Shown here piece after piece: positions 48,834 to 61,880 of a DNA stretch of 64,000 nucleotides. Position 1 is the stretch's first letter, and each line of letters opens with the position of its first letter. The notes beneath the pieces were generated by a model. It saw nothing but the letters and a program-made list of their open reading frames with translations. It was not told the origin of the DNA and did no database searches. The translations under genes and the position numbers were made by a program. The stretch comes from Neocallimastix lanati (nom. inval.) (Eukaryota > Neocallimastigomycota > Neocallimastigomycetes > Neocallimastigales > Neocallimastigaceae), in NCBI GenBank assembly GCA_016946835.1, contig JACVTC010000003.1:883501-947500 (forward strand), read 5' to 3'.

Positions 48834-51001
48834 CTATGATTCTTCGAAATTAATATTAAATAATTGATATTCATTCTGTTTTGCTATATTCATTTTATTT
48901 TATTACGTACTTTATCTATAGTTTATATATATATATTTATAAAACTTACTTGACATATTAGGTAATGGAGGTAAATTTTTTTCATCAATAGTACTATCAA
49001 GGGCTTGATTATTTTCTTCGACTAAATTTTCATGGGATGGAGTTGAATAAACATTTTCTTTCATGATTGGAAGATCGACTGTTTTTGTAGTTTCATCTAC
49101 TATATTAGTGGATAAATCATTATCTGAATGGAAAGGCTTAACCATTGATATACCGGCCCCTATGAAATCATTTTCTTGAACATTTTCTTTTGAAGCCATA
49201 ACAGTATTACCATTAGGAAGTTCTTTCTTTTCTGAGAGATCAACATAACTAGTATTATCTTTCTCATTAGTTTTAATAAATGGTTGGTTTGTAATAATCT
49301 TCTTTACTTCTGGTTGTAGTATTGGTGAAGTAATTTCAAGTTTTTCTGTAGTAGTTTCAATGACTTGTTTATCCTCATTTTCATCAGTTTTATTCATTAT
49401 AACATCATTTTCATTAGTAATAATGGTGGTAGTAGTTGTAATAGGTATCAAATTTTGAATATTTTCATTTGTAGTATCTGTAGTAGATACAATATCTTGA
49501 TTGCCATCCTGAGTTGGAATGAGTACCACTTCTTGACAACTATCCTTTGTTGAAGTTGGTACTTCATCTTGATGATTTTCATTTGTTGTTGGAATGATTG
49601 CTACATCTTGTTTATCATATTCCGTTTGAATAAGGATAACATCTTTATTGTTATTATTTGCAGTTGGAATGGATACTATACCTTCATTATTGTCATGTTT
49701 TGATTGAGGAGATACTACAATTTGATTATCATTTTGGGATTTAATAGATGCAACATTAGCATCTTCGACATCTTTAGTAATTTCTTCTTCAAGATCGGTA
49801 GTGACCTCTTTATCTTTAGTATTTTTTTCGTTTTCAATAATCATCTTCTTTTCAATATTTACATCTACGACTGGACCTTCTTTTTTATCAACATCCATTG
49901 AAGAAGAAGATGTTTCACTATTTTCTTCTTTTCCGACAGTATTATCTTTTATATTCACTTGAGGTCTCTCAGTATTAACATTATTCATACTATCATCATC
50001 AATGGACTCAGGTACAATGTCACTATATTCTTTTTCTTTGGATTCTTTTTTAGAAGAAATAAAGTTTTTAACATTTTGTATAAAACTGCTGTCCTTCTTT
50101 ATCTTCTTTGGAGTTATTGTAGAATCCGTTTTTTCAGAAGTTTTACGTTTTATATATGAATTTTTTGGATAGGACAAGCTTGTTGTTCTCTTTCTTGTTG
50201 GAATGAGTATGGATTCTCCATCTACATTGATCACAGTAGTTTCTCTAATATCTTTTTCATTTAATTGAGTTATATCATTTAAACTGCAGCAAAGTCTAGG
50301 ATCATTGCTATTATTTCTAATGTCATATGGTGTGTTACTAGCAGTATACGAAGAAACATCATGAATAGATGTTTCTATTGAATTCGTCATACTTTGACTC
50401 GATACGGATTTAGATTTTGGTTTAGGTTTTGGTTTAGATTGGGATTGAGTTTGTGCTTGTGATTTAGATTTTGTTTTTGTTTTATTATGCAATTTATCTT
50501 TAAATTTTAAATATATTCTAACATAGGATTGTTTATGCTTTGGAAATTTAGATAATTTTTTATTACTCTTTTTTTTCTTAAGAAGTGGAGTAGAATTTTC
50601 ATTTGATAATCTAGTTATACTATTTTTTACATTATCAACACTTTTATTTTCACTATGTTGAAGTTCTTTTTCTTCTTCTATTAAAAGGGGCTCGGTAGTA
50701 CAAGCATTTAGTTTTTCGACTTTAGATTCAGTTGAATTTTTATTATCAGTAGTAGGTTCTTGTAATTTTCCTTCATCTTTCAAAAGTTCTAAATTTTCTT
50801 CATTATTAACAATTTCATCACATGAAGATTGATAGTAGGCATCTTCGTTTGAAGTATAACCATCATATTCACACTTATTACTACTAATATAATTTTCATT
50901 TTCAACCTTTTCCTCATTTTTACTAATTGTATTGTTAAATGCTTGTGAGGCTTTCTGCATTTCAGAAAGTGGTATTATATTTTGTACGGTAGGAGCTTCC
51001 A

Positions 51002-51002
<1 letters not shown>
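48834..51002 (-). CDS. Large disordered Ser/Thr/Asn/Lys-rich protein
   Basis: Unrecognised. Exon 1 (48950-51002) encodes 684 residues, nearly all polar. Visible features: a basic stretch TPLLKKKKSNKKLSKFPKHK (nuclear-signal-like, ~135-155); a Lys/Gln/Ser/Pro run (~177-200, KSQAQTQSQSKPKPKPKSKS); VNVDGESILIPTRKRTTSL near 265; and a degenerate ~15-residue repeat around IPT (~435-545: VSIPT, VILIQT, VAIIPT, VVLIPT, IVST, LIPITT). The frame reaches a canonical GTAAGT; using it with the TAG acceptor 66 bases on (48949-48884) gives a second exon ending QLFNINFEES, total 700 aa. Without splicing the frame would end at 48912 in A/T-coded residues (KYIYINYR), which looks like intron. No TM, signal peptide or catalytic motif. 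A regulatory or scaffold protein is possible. Confidence 0.8.
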
Positions 51003-51035
<33 letters not shown>

Positions 51036-51334
51036 TTAAAAATTAAAATAGTTTGTTTTAGTTTATTTTAATGTTAATTCTAAAAATTTAAGTAAAAATC
51101 TTTTATATTAATATTTTTTTTTTAAATTTTATATAAAATATTATAAATAATTTTTTATTTTCTTATTAAATATAAAATATATATTTAAAAAATAAAAATT
51201 TTTAAACAATATAATATTTTTAAAAATAAAAAGTTTAAATTTTCATTAAAAATAAAGATAATATAAAATTATCAAATTATAATATAAAAAAAATATATAT
51301 AAATAATATATAAATAAAAACTATTTAAATATTT

Positions 51335-51382
<48 letters not shown>

Positions 51383-51560
51383 ATAAGATATTAATATGTA
51401 AAGATTAAATAATTAAAATAAACTTCTTAATTTAATTTTTTAATAAAATAATTTTGAATTTTACTTAATTTTTTTAATAAATTTTATTTTTTTTTTCTAA
51501 TAATAATTCAATCTTTCTTTTATTATTAGATTTTCTTTCTTTTTATATAAAACGGTTTGT

Positions 51561-51593
<33 letters not shown>

Positions 51594-52007
51594 ATTTTTA
51601 CTTAAATTCTTTTTTAATTTTTCTATTTTAATATTTTATTAAAATTAATGGTTTTTTCTTATATAAACGATTTGTATATTGATTTCCGAATTTTTAATTC
51701 TTTTAATTATTTCTTTTTTTTCTTAAATAAAATTTTTATTTCTTATCGTTTATTGTTAAATTTCTTTTTTTTTTTTTTATTTTATTTTTTTCTTTTTATT
51801 GAATATATATAAACTAATATACATAATTTAAAAACCCGTTTATTTTTATTTTTTTTTTTTTAATAAATTTTAATAGACTGTATAATCTTTCTGTCAAAGA
51901 AATTTAATACTTTTTCCCTGGTATTTAATACAGTATTGTAATATTAAAATTATATTAAAATTTTTTATTTTTATTTTTATTTTTTTTTTTGTTTTTTTTT
52001 TTTTTTT

Positions 52008-52090
52008 GTAGGTTATAAAGATTATTTTATTGTTCTTTATACTATTATGTACTTCATTAAATATAAATGCAACTGATATTTTGAAATAAT
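52008..52090 (+). pseudogene. Possible secretory signal-peptide relic
   Basis: Following TTTTTTTGTAG, one plus frame reads VIKIILLFFILLCTSLNINA then TDILK and TAA. It has the n/h/c layout and Ala-type cleavage site of a fungal signal peptide, but no Met and no continuation. It could be the head of a lost secreted-protein gene or chance from T-rich DNA. Confidence 0.2.
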
Positions 52091-52755
52091 AGTGTTTTTT
52101 AGTTAATGCAAAAATAGTAATATATATAAATATATAAATATTTATATTTCTTTAAATAATTTATATTAATTATTTAAAATATAAAGGAATTTATGTGAAA
52201 CATGTATAAAAAAAAAGTTTCGAAATTTCCCTTTATAATTAAAATAAATAATTTATATTTTTATTTATAAAAATATATATATTAATATATAATTATATAT
52301 ATAATATATTTAATTAACTAATTTTTGTTTCATAGGTAGGTATGTAGTATAATTTCTTGATTTTTATTAATATCTTTAGTTATTGAATTTTTTCTGTGTT
52401 CTTCTGTGTTTTAATTTTATTTTATTTTTTTTTTTGGATTGTTTATACTAAAGAAATTTCGTGTACTACACTTCTTATGTATTAGTTTTTTTTCTTTAAC
52501 ACTTTCTGTGAGTTTTAACCTATGTATTTAGTTTTTCTTTCTTTTTTTAAATTAATATTTTTTTATAAACCATTAAATGTTGAAATATATAAAAATTTTA
52601 TACTTCAAAGTTATTTCTAACTCTTTAATATTTTAATAAAATAAAAAAATATTATTAAAAAAATTAAATAAATATTCTTTGAAGAAAAAAATTTTTTTAG
52701 GGGAAAATTTTTTCCTTTTTATTTCATTTTGTAATATAAAATATATATATATATA

Positions 52756-52790
<35 letters not shown>

Positions 52791-52933
52791 CAATTAAAGA
52801 TAATAAACATATATATATTACATTATATATACAATAAATATAAAAATTTAATTTAAAATATAAATTTATAAATTAATATATTTAGACATTTAATTAAATT
52901 TAAGACTTTCTTTCTTATTTATTTATTATATTT

Positions 52934-52986
52934 GAAGGATTAAAAAAAAGGTTGACAGTCATTGACTTTTTACAGTTTAATCCTTC
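52934..52986. repeat. 53-bp hairpin with TGACAGTCA core
   Basis: Perfect 11-bp arms GAAGGATTAAA (52934-52944) and TTTAATCCTTC (52976-52986). Inside, AAAAAG/CTTTTT can pair further, and the loop centre contains the palindrome TGACAGTCA. An inverted repeat with nested symmetry in plain A/T surroundings; it could be a regulatory palindrome or a foldback relic. Confidence 0.6.
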
Positions 52987-54068
52987 TTATATACATAAAA
53001 TATAATGAATATTGTAAAATATTATAATTAATATAGCAATTAACTGTATGTTATAATACAAATAGAAATAGTATAGTATATATTTTATATTAAGATAAAA
53101 AAAATATATATATGATTTATATACATTAATAGTAAATAAATAAAATAAAAAAAATTAATTAAAGTTAACATGAAATATCAAAAAAGATTTATTTTTATTT
53201 ATTATTATTATTATATTATTTTATAAAATTCAAACTTTAAATTTTATCTTTGTCTAACACTTTAAGATATTTGTAATTCTTTTCATTTAGTCTTTTCTTT
53301 ATAACAAAAGAATGACTAATTGATTTCATTAATCTCTCTACAGAGTCATATACCACAAATTTTAAATATTTATTATTTATTATTTATTATTTATTATTTA
53401 TAGTTGATTTTTATAATTATTATTAATTAAAAAAATAATTTTTGTAGTACAATAAATATATTAATATATATTTTAATATATATTATTAAATACAATTTAA
53501 TCATAATTTTTAATTTAATTTTTTAAAATTTAATTAAACACTGTAACTCTTAAGTAATTAAGATAGTCTTTTATTCAACTGAATTTAATATTATATATTA
53601 TTATATATATATAAAAGTAAAAAAAATTATATTTTTATTCAAGGTTTAGTATATATTATAGGAAACTCTTTTCTCTTAAAGTAGGAATAATGTTTTTTTT
53701 TTTTTTTTTTTTTTTTTTATTTTTATTTTTATTTATATTATATGGAAACATGATTTTTTATTTTTTATTTTTTTATTTTTTATTTTTTATTATTTTAAAA
53801 GTTTTAGAGTATTTAATTTTTTTAACGCTTATTAAAGAGAAATTGAAAAAGAAAAGTATTAAAAAATGTTCTTTCATCATTCTTTATTTAAACACAAATA
53901 AAAAAAAAAATTAAAATGAAATAAAAATAAAATTAAATAAATATGAAAAATTTAAAGTTTTTATTAAGAATTACATGTCATTAATATTACATAAACAAAA
54001 CTTGCATAAAAATAAATTGTTTTTCTTTTTTTAACAAAAAAATTGGATGCTACAATTATTTTTTTTCT

Positions 54069-54112
<44 letters not shown>

Positions 54113-55189
54113 TTATTGCATGATTATTTAAAATAACTAAAAAATATTCACTCCATAGTAAATAGTAAATAATAAATGAATATTTAATATTTAAAATAAA
54201 ACAGATGAAAAAAGAAATTAAATGAAATAAAATTAAAGTTTTAAAACTGAAAAAAAAAAATAAAATTAATGGTTAAAATAAAAACAAATTATATATAAAT
54301 TTTAAATAAATGTCAATTTTTTTTTGTTTTTACTTCAAAGAGCATAAAATATATATTAAGAATTGTGGCTAATTATTAAAAATAATCTATATTTCAAATA
54401 TTATATTTCTTATTTTAGTATATTCCTAAATTAATTTTTGCTATTGCTATTTGTCATCTCTGAATCTATTGTTATATTATTTATTAATAATTATTGTTAT
54501 AATTAATTTATTATTAAATATTTATTATTTATTATTTAATTATTTATTATTTATTATTTAATTATTTAATTATTTATTATTTATTATTTAATTATTTATT
54601 ATTTATTATTTATTATTTATTATTTAATTATTTATTATTTATTATTTATTATATATTATTTATTATTTATTTATTATTTGTAAAAAATGTGTCTAAATTT
54701 TTAAATTTTTTATTAAAAAATGTGTCTAAAATTTTATTTCAAAGTATTAAAATTTTAATATAAATATAAATATATATATATTTAATTATTTTTATTTTTA
54801 TTTTTAATTTTAATTTTATTTTATTTTTTTATTTTATTTTATTATATTTATTTTATTTTATTTATTTTATTTTATTTTATTTTTTTATTATATTATATTA
54901 TATTTTTTTTTTTTAAAAAAATGAACTTTAAAATTTTTAATAAAAAAAAATAATAGAAAATAATATTTAAAATTTTCGATTTAGACATATAAAAGATAAT
55001 TAAAAAAAAAAAAAATTAAAATAAATTTAAAGTTTAATTTTTTTTTTTGAAAATTTTAAAGTTTTTAAAAATATTAAATAAATATAAAATTTTCAAAAAA
55101 AATTTTTTAAAGTTTTTAAAAATATCAAATAAATATAATCATAAGTATATGGAATAATAAATTACAGGAAATTGTAAAATTATTATATT

Positions 55190-58100
55190 AATAAAAAATT
55201 ATGGGGTGTTCAAAATAGACTCCAACTACAGCATTAGAGACCATCTACTTATTTGCAACAATCTGTCCATATTCTTTTACAAAAAATATATAATAATGAC
55301 CTTCAACAATATTATAAAGTACGTTGATATTAAGATTTTGCTTAAAGGAAGGTCGTTTTACAAAATGTACAACAATAAATTGAATAATTCCCTAATTTCC
55401 GATATACTGGACAAACAGAATATAGAATGAACTTCGAAGACAATTCTTTATTTCATAAAGAACTAAACCTGCTGGACTCTCTATTCCACGCAGCAACCTG
55501 CACACACGATTCTTTAATTCACGAAGAATTACCCAAGCACACACTAAACCACCTGGTTAGCAAAAGCATGCCCAACATCGACATAAGCCAATCGTATGCT
55601 ATTATTAACGATTGTAAATATAACCTTATAGAAGCTTTAGACATTTTATATATTAGCAATGTTAACATACGTAATTATCACCATAGCATTATTTTAAAAA
55701 ATGCTGGCATTGTTAGCAACGAGCTTACGAGCGCCCCCAAGTCTAGCAGCGGGCACAGCAACATCGAGGACAACGAACATCGAAGCATAAAGAACCACAG
55801 CCAGAAGCACAAAACTTCCTATAAGCTAGCGTTCGACAAAGTAGTCATCAAAGCGGAAAAGATGCTGGATCTAGTTTATATATTTTACAACTACGATGTT
55901 AGCAAATTCCAGCATACCATGCTGCTGAATTTTAATAACGAGATGTACATCAAGTCTTTCGTCGAAGACACTAATACAGAGAATTTACTATTCATGAATA
56001 AATGCGATGATGAGACCTTCAGCAAGTATTACCACAACTACAATTACCGTGCCATTGAAAATTCCCACATTGACATGCTTAAATCTATATATAACAATGT
56101 TATCTATATCCCTTATTATAATATATATATCTATATCAATAAAGTGATTATTAAAAATTATAATATAAGTGCTTCCGTTAACGGGGCATGCGGCTTTGCT
56201 GATATATTTTCATATATAAATAGCACGAAAGATTTTTTGCAGCAACTAAGCATAAGTGCATCTATCATAAGCTACACTAACCTGTCGCTAACGATTGAAC
56301 GATTGACTTAGACACTTATATCGATCCGCTGATATTTAATTACATGGTGATAAGCAACGGATTATTCTACCACATAAAGTTCAACGAGTCTAACAATCTA
56401 GTCTACAATAGTAACAAACATAATTATGAAGTAACTATCGAAGGTTACGAGTTCAGCATGAGCATCAACGACAATATCATAATATGCAATGATATATTAT
56501 TCTCCAATACTGTTTATATTCTAAACTTCGTTAACCGCATATTGTCCTTATACATCCGAACATACCAAGCCAATAACTTTAATTTCAAAGATCATAATAT
56601 CATGGAGCTAAATGGGTTCAACGGCTGCAAGCCGATCGATTTGCTATATTATTCGCGATATTTTACCAACAACGACAACATCCTGCCAGAAGAAATATCC
56701 GTGAATGATTTAAGTCATAATACATACGTCGCATATAACAACAAATACTACCGAGCTCCGCTGAATTCGGGGTACAAAGTCATTTTAGCCCAATTCAATA
56801 ACGATCTGATTCCCAAATGCATTAAGGTCCACAGCAGCATCAAATACAAGAAAATCTACAAATTCAAGAAGAACAATATCTACAAAAACATCACAACCGT
56901 CATGAGCCAAGCTTCCTTGGGGATATTGCCCAACACCGTAGCCTTACAATTAAACATAGACATTTCTAAGCATATTTAGAATCGGGATAGAAGGCGCTAA
57001 TATTGTCAATTGCTTGAAATACTTATTTAACAATCTGGACATGTTATTAAATCAGAAGATAGATTATTATGAGAAGCTTTTTAATGTGAATATCTTTATC
57101 GTGAAGATCAACGATAAAATGTTATTAGAGCCTCTAGGCTACAGAATCAAACCCTACAACAGCAAGAACAAGTCCATAATAATACTATTTAACAAGCTAG
57201 GTAAATACAACACTAACAATGTTAGATTTGAATTACTAAAGATCCATGACTTGTACTTTTTAGACAAAGATAACTTTCTTTTGATTAAGCTAATTAATCT
57301 GTTTAACAGCAGCAAGATCTATGTCGTGGATACAAACATTCAAGCGGACTATCAGTTTATTGCTTCGGATGGCTATTGTAGGATGATTGGCTACAAAGCA
57401 TTTAGCATTCTAGCTAATAGCAGCAGGAGTTATGCCGATGATACGAAAGTTGTAAAAAATAATAGAGCCAACATGAGAGCCGCAGATGAGGCTTCAGCCA
57501 GCTCAAGCAATAAGATATTGTGAAAATCGGTGTTATTGCCAAAATTGGATGGCGTCGAAATCTACGATTCAACTCGTCTTATTAACTCATTGCCGACATA
57601 TGACGAGCTAATAGGTTATATTGCGAATAATACCGATATCGCAAGTGCTATAGACTGCACAAGCCTCCCTGGTGACCTGAAGATCACAGAATATGACATC
57701 GTCCAGGATTCCGATGATCGTTATGTGATAGGCATATGGCTTAAAAATACTACTATCCTTGCAAAAAAATGCGGATCAGCTAGTCCTTCATAGAGCGTGG
57801 TAGCATTAAAATAAAACCATACTTGTTGCTGGACAGGACTACGAACATCCATGCTCTGCTGGCAAACAAACTAGCCTACAACCAGCACATAATTAACGTA
57901 TTTAGGAAGGAGTTGAATGATAAGCATGACATATCTCTTTTCACCAAATTGAACGCATATTGCGCCAACGAATATTATAACCAATATTATTATTTTTTCA
58001 AGGATATAATAACAATCTCAAACAAGGTTATGCTGGCGTCAAATAAAATTTATATTAATGAAGACAATAAGGACATTTTGCTGACCTTGCTGTCTAATAA

Positions 58101-58330
58101 GAACTTGCAGGATTCTATATTGTTGTATAATCATAAGTTAAGGTAACGCCGATATTAGATCGCTGTCTTACTCTTGATGCTGCAACAATATATTGGTGGC
58201 GATGCTCCTTATCGATGCTGCATTAACTCCCTCGTTGTATGATCTCCTATAGAGATGATTAGACCATTAGTGCATTATAATTTTAAATCGCTGAGTATCT
58301 ATCACTTATCGATATATAATGCATAAATAA
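55190..58330 (+). pseudogene. Broken foreign-composition coding block, unrecognised
   Basis: About 3.1 kb at roughly 35-40% GC (judged on sampled lines), between flanks of about 10-15%. Consecutive plus open pieces: 55206-55430 (frame 0), 55427-56311 (frame 2), 56344-56979 (frame 1), 57014-57523 and 57530-57793 (frame 2, one TGA between), 57823-58146 (frame 1), then shorter pieces to about 58250. At each junction the new frame is open right up to the old stop and beyond, so this is one long protein (over 950 codons) broken by frameshifts, not a row of small genes. There are no splice signals at the junctions. Composition is Asn/Ile/Tyr/Ser/Lys-rich, with AGC, AAC and ATA codons common, unlike host genes. 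No Walker, RdRp or polymerase motif is seen. An endogenised viral polyprotein or large viral gene is a reasonable guess; the family is unknown. Confidence 0.7.
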
Positions 58331-59384
58331 TATTAATAACAAATAATGTTTTTTTATATCATATATATATATGTATAATGAATAGTACAATCTCTATATA
58401 TGAGAAAAGTATATTTATTAATTCATATTTATATATTTCTATATATTTTAATTTTTTTTTATATTCTTATATTAAAAAATTATAAAAAAAAATATTAACG
58501 TTTTTTGTGCGTTTATTTATTTTATTCAAATTCGTACTAATATTATTTATTTAATTTAATAAATTAATAATAATATTAAGATTTATGATGTTATTAACTT
58601 TTTAAATTAACAAATTTTTCTATAATAAATAATATCTAATAATAATTATAATTATTGTTACTCATATAATTAATGTTTGAGAGGTTACCAAATTTTCATT
58701 AATATAAAATATACTCAGTATTAATTCCACCCATCAATATTATTACTTTTTTAACCTTAAATCTATATGTGAAAATAAAAATCCTTAAACCAAATATATA
58801 TATATATATTTATTAGTATTTTATTCAATTGTTAATGCTTAAATATAATTTTATTTTATATTCATTTGCTGATTATATATATATATAAAGTATAATAATA
58901 TTAATTATTAAACTTTAAGATTCAAATATTTTTTTAAAAAAAAAGATTAACAAACAAAAAATTGACAATTCTATATCATTAAATATTACAAAGAAAATAA
59001 TAATTTTTTAAATATTTTATTTGAACAGAAATACAGAAATTTCAACAATAATAATTTAAATTGATTTATATTATTAAAAAAAAATATTAAAAATTATGAA
59101 ATGAGTTAAATAGAAAAGACACTATAAAGTATCTTTTTTTTTATATATATAAATTAGAAATATTTATGTTTTAAAAACAAAATTAAACATAGTATATCAA
59201 AATAAAAGATTTTATTGAAATGAAAACTTTTCTTCTAAAAATAAATTTGTACTCCAATAAAAAAAATAATTTTTTCTATATCAAACAATAATTTCAATTA
59301 CTACGTAATAGCATTAATAAATATTTATATATAACATATATAAATTCAATTACAAAAAACTAATTATGATATAACATTTATCTA

Positions 59385-59415
<31 letters not shown>

Positions 59416-59505
59416 AATTAATTAATTTTATTCAAAAATTATATATAATTAAAAAAAAAAAAAAAAAAAAAAAAAGAAAAAGAAGATTTCCTAATATTTG
59501 GAACA
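58331..59505. other. AT-rich intergenic
   Basis: Composition drops back to A/T at about 58330. (TA)n and poly(A) tracts; no gene. Confidence 0.6.
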
Positions 59506-59509
59506 ATAG

Positions 59510-60231
59510 ATAATAATTGTATTAAATTATTTAAATAGTTAATAGATTATGATGAAGAAAATAAAAATTAAATATATTATTAATGAATATGATATGAATA
59601 ATATCAAAAATTTTTTGAAAAAGTCCGTTTAAAAAATATTTCAAAAATTAATTTTGAATTTTTGAATTTTTGAATTTTTGAATAGTCATTGTAACAAAAA
59701 TTTAATAATTAAATTAAAATTTTTGGAATCCAAATAGTATACTTTCTAAAAAGCTAAATAAATTTAGTGAAAAAGGAAAAAAAAATTAAAAAGGAAGCAA
59801 TAAAAAATGACGTAATTAGAGATAGAGAAAAATAAGAAAGTATATTTTAGATGATACCAACATAAATAAAATTAGTTTTGAATTTGAATGAAAAAGATGA
59901 ATAAGGATGGTATCCCCTTATCCTTGCTTCTATTATAAATAAGACTGAAATAGTTCAATTATTAATTGATTATGCATAAAAAAAATATTACTTTAGAAAT
60001 GAATGAAAAAATTGAAGATGAATACTATCAACTTCGTATTGCTACTAGTAGGAATAATATTGAAATAGTTCAATTGTTAATAAATTATGTCAATGAAAAT
60101 AATATAATTAAATAAATGAATGAAAAAGATAAAATAGATATTATTCCTTCTCCATCCCATCAATAAAAATAATGTTGAATTAGTTAAATTATTAATAGAC
60201 TACTCAAATAAAAATGAAATTATATTAAATT

Positions 60232-60268
<37 letters not shown>

Positions 60269-60528
60269 ATATTAAATGAACGTTATTCTCTTCAGTCTTA
60301 TTATTGAGTTGCTACTCGAGAGAATAAGACTGAAATTGTTAGATTAATAATAAATTATGCCAATAAAAATAATATTATTTTAGAAATGAAAAAAAAAAAA
60401 TAACGAGAGACATTATCAAAAATGATAATATTAAAATAATAGGATTATTAATGAAATATGACAATATAAAGAATATTGTTTATGAAATGAATGAAAAAGA
60501 TAATAACAAGTGTTTTCCACTTTTATTT

Positions 60529-60626
<98 letters not shown>

Positions 60627-61880
60627 TAATGATAATTAATTAATTAATTGATTAATTGATTTAAATAAATTATATTATATATTTAAAATTATATATATAT
60701 ATATTAATTGGTTGTATCTTTTTTTTTTTTTTTTTTTTAACAATTTTATAATAAAATAAGAATTAATAAATATTATTACAGATAAAAATATAGAAGAATT
60801 AGATAAGATAATAAATATAGAAAAATTAAATATATTTAATATATATTAAAATGGATGGTCATTACTTCATACTTCATATTCCTGTTATTAGCAGGAAAGT
60901 TGAAGTTATAAAGTATTTATTTGATCATGTAATGGACATAAATAAAAAAAAATTGAAAGTGAATATACTCTTCTTTATTTAACATGTCAAAATGGTTTTG
61001 AATATATTGTGAAATATTTAATGGAAAGTGGGGTAGATAAAAATATCAATAATACAAAAGGTTATAGTACAATAAAAATTACATGTAGTATTAATCAAAA
61101 TGATATTGTTAAATAATTATTAGGAAAAGGCACTAATATTAATTTAAATTTTAATAAAGAATACAAACTATTACATATTGTAGTTGAAAACAATAACTTA
61201 TCATTATTAAAAGACTTATTAGAAAATAGTAAACCTAATGTTAATGTTAAAGGTTCAGATAAATGAGCTTCACTTCATATTGCGTCTCGTGATGATTACT
61301 ATGACATAGCTTAATATCTGATAAGAGATAAAAAATCAGATATTAATGAAATAGATAAAAAAAAAGAATACTCAATTACATATTGCTATTCAATATGGTA
61401 ATCAAAATATTGTTCATTTATTAATAAATAATAAATGTAAAAATTAATGTTAAAAATAATGATGGTTGGACTCAATTTCATTTTGCTTGTCAATACAATA
61501 ATGAAAATGTTGTTGAAAATGATGTTGAAACTAATAATAGAGCATTTGATGATTGGAATTTATTACATATTACAATATATTATAATAATGAAGAAATTGT
61601 GAAGCTTGTGATATATAATAAAGCAGAAACTCTAATTAATGAAATTAAAAATAAAAATATAATTGATACCTTAAATATTATTAAATCGGAAAATAAAACT
61701 GAAGATAAAATTAGTTTAGAATACATTGATAAAAATGGATGGAATGCCCTTCATTGGAAGTAATAACATTGTTAAAGAATTAATTAATCATAATGTAGAA
61801 AATGATAGAAAAAATTAATTAAAGTATCAATGATAGTGAGGATTTCAAAGAATTAGCACAAAAAAAAAAAAAAAAATCCC
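59510..61880 (+). pseudogene. Ankyrin-repeat protein pseudogene
   Basis: Plus-strand pieces in shifting frames. The first set reads TEIVQLLIDYA, NNIEIVQLLINYVNENNII, NKTEIVRLIINYANKNNII and EMNEKD, a ~36-residue repeat typical of fungal ankyrin arrays. An Asn run from (AAT)n follows at 60529-60639. After a likely intron ending TTATTACAG (about 60781) come DKNIEELDKIINIEKLNIF, LTCQNGFEYIVKYLMESGVD, LLHIVVENNNLSLLKDLLE, ASLHIASRDDYYDIA and WNLLHITIYYNNEEIVKLV. Many TAA/TGA stops, frame changes and A-run insertions make it non-functional. The long (AAT)n run lies inside what was coding sequence. Confidence 0.82.
60529..60639. repeat. (AAT)n expansion inside the ankyrin pseudogene
   Basis: About 35 near-perfect AAT units, readable as poly-Asn in frame with the preceding ankyrin piece. 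The tract is purer than the decayed sequence around it, which suggests continued slippage after gene death. Confidence 0.85.

Larger units (their letters stand above)
51003..55185. other. 4-kb AT-rich intergenic region
   Basis: It begins with a 32-bp T run at the start of the upstream gene's 5' flank. Contains long poly(T)/poly(A) runs, (ATT)n at 51568-51593, a signal-peptide-like relic (52008-52090), a hairpin (52934-52986), and TATTTATT arrays at 53370-53400 and 54520-54680. The open frame at 53690-53914 is T-run translation. No confident gene. Confidence 0.6.

Noticed and set aside
53690..53914. Phe-rich plus frame after a T run, and similar ones at 12331, 19336, 20295 and 29580
   Set aside because: Codons are almost entirely TTT/TTA/ATT/TAT repeats, as expected by chance at this composition.
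55206..58146. Reading 55.2-58.1 kb as a polycistronic set of six small genes (one ATGA overlap)
   Set aside because: Frames continue into each other upstream of their nominal starts, and several starts would be TTG or GTG; one broken ORF explains the data better.
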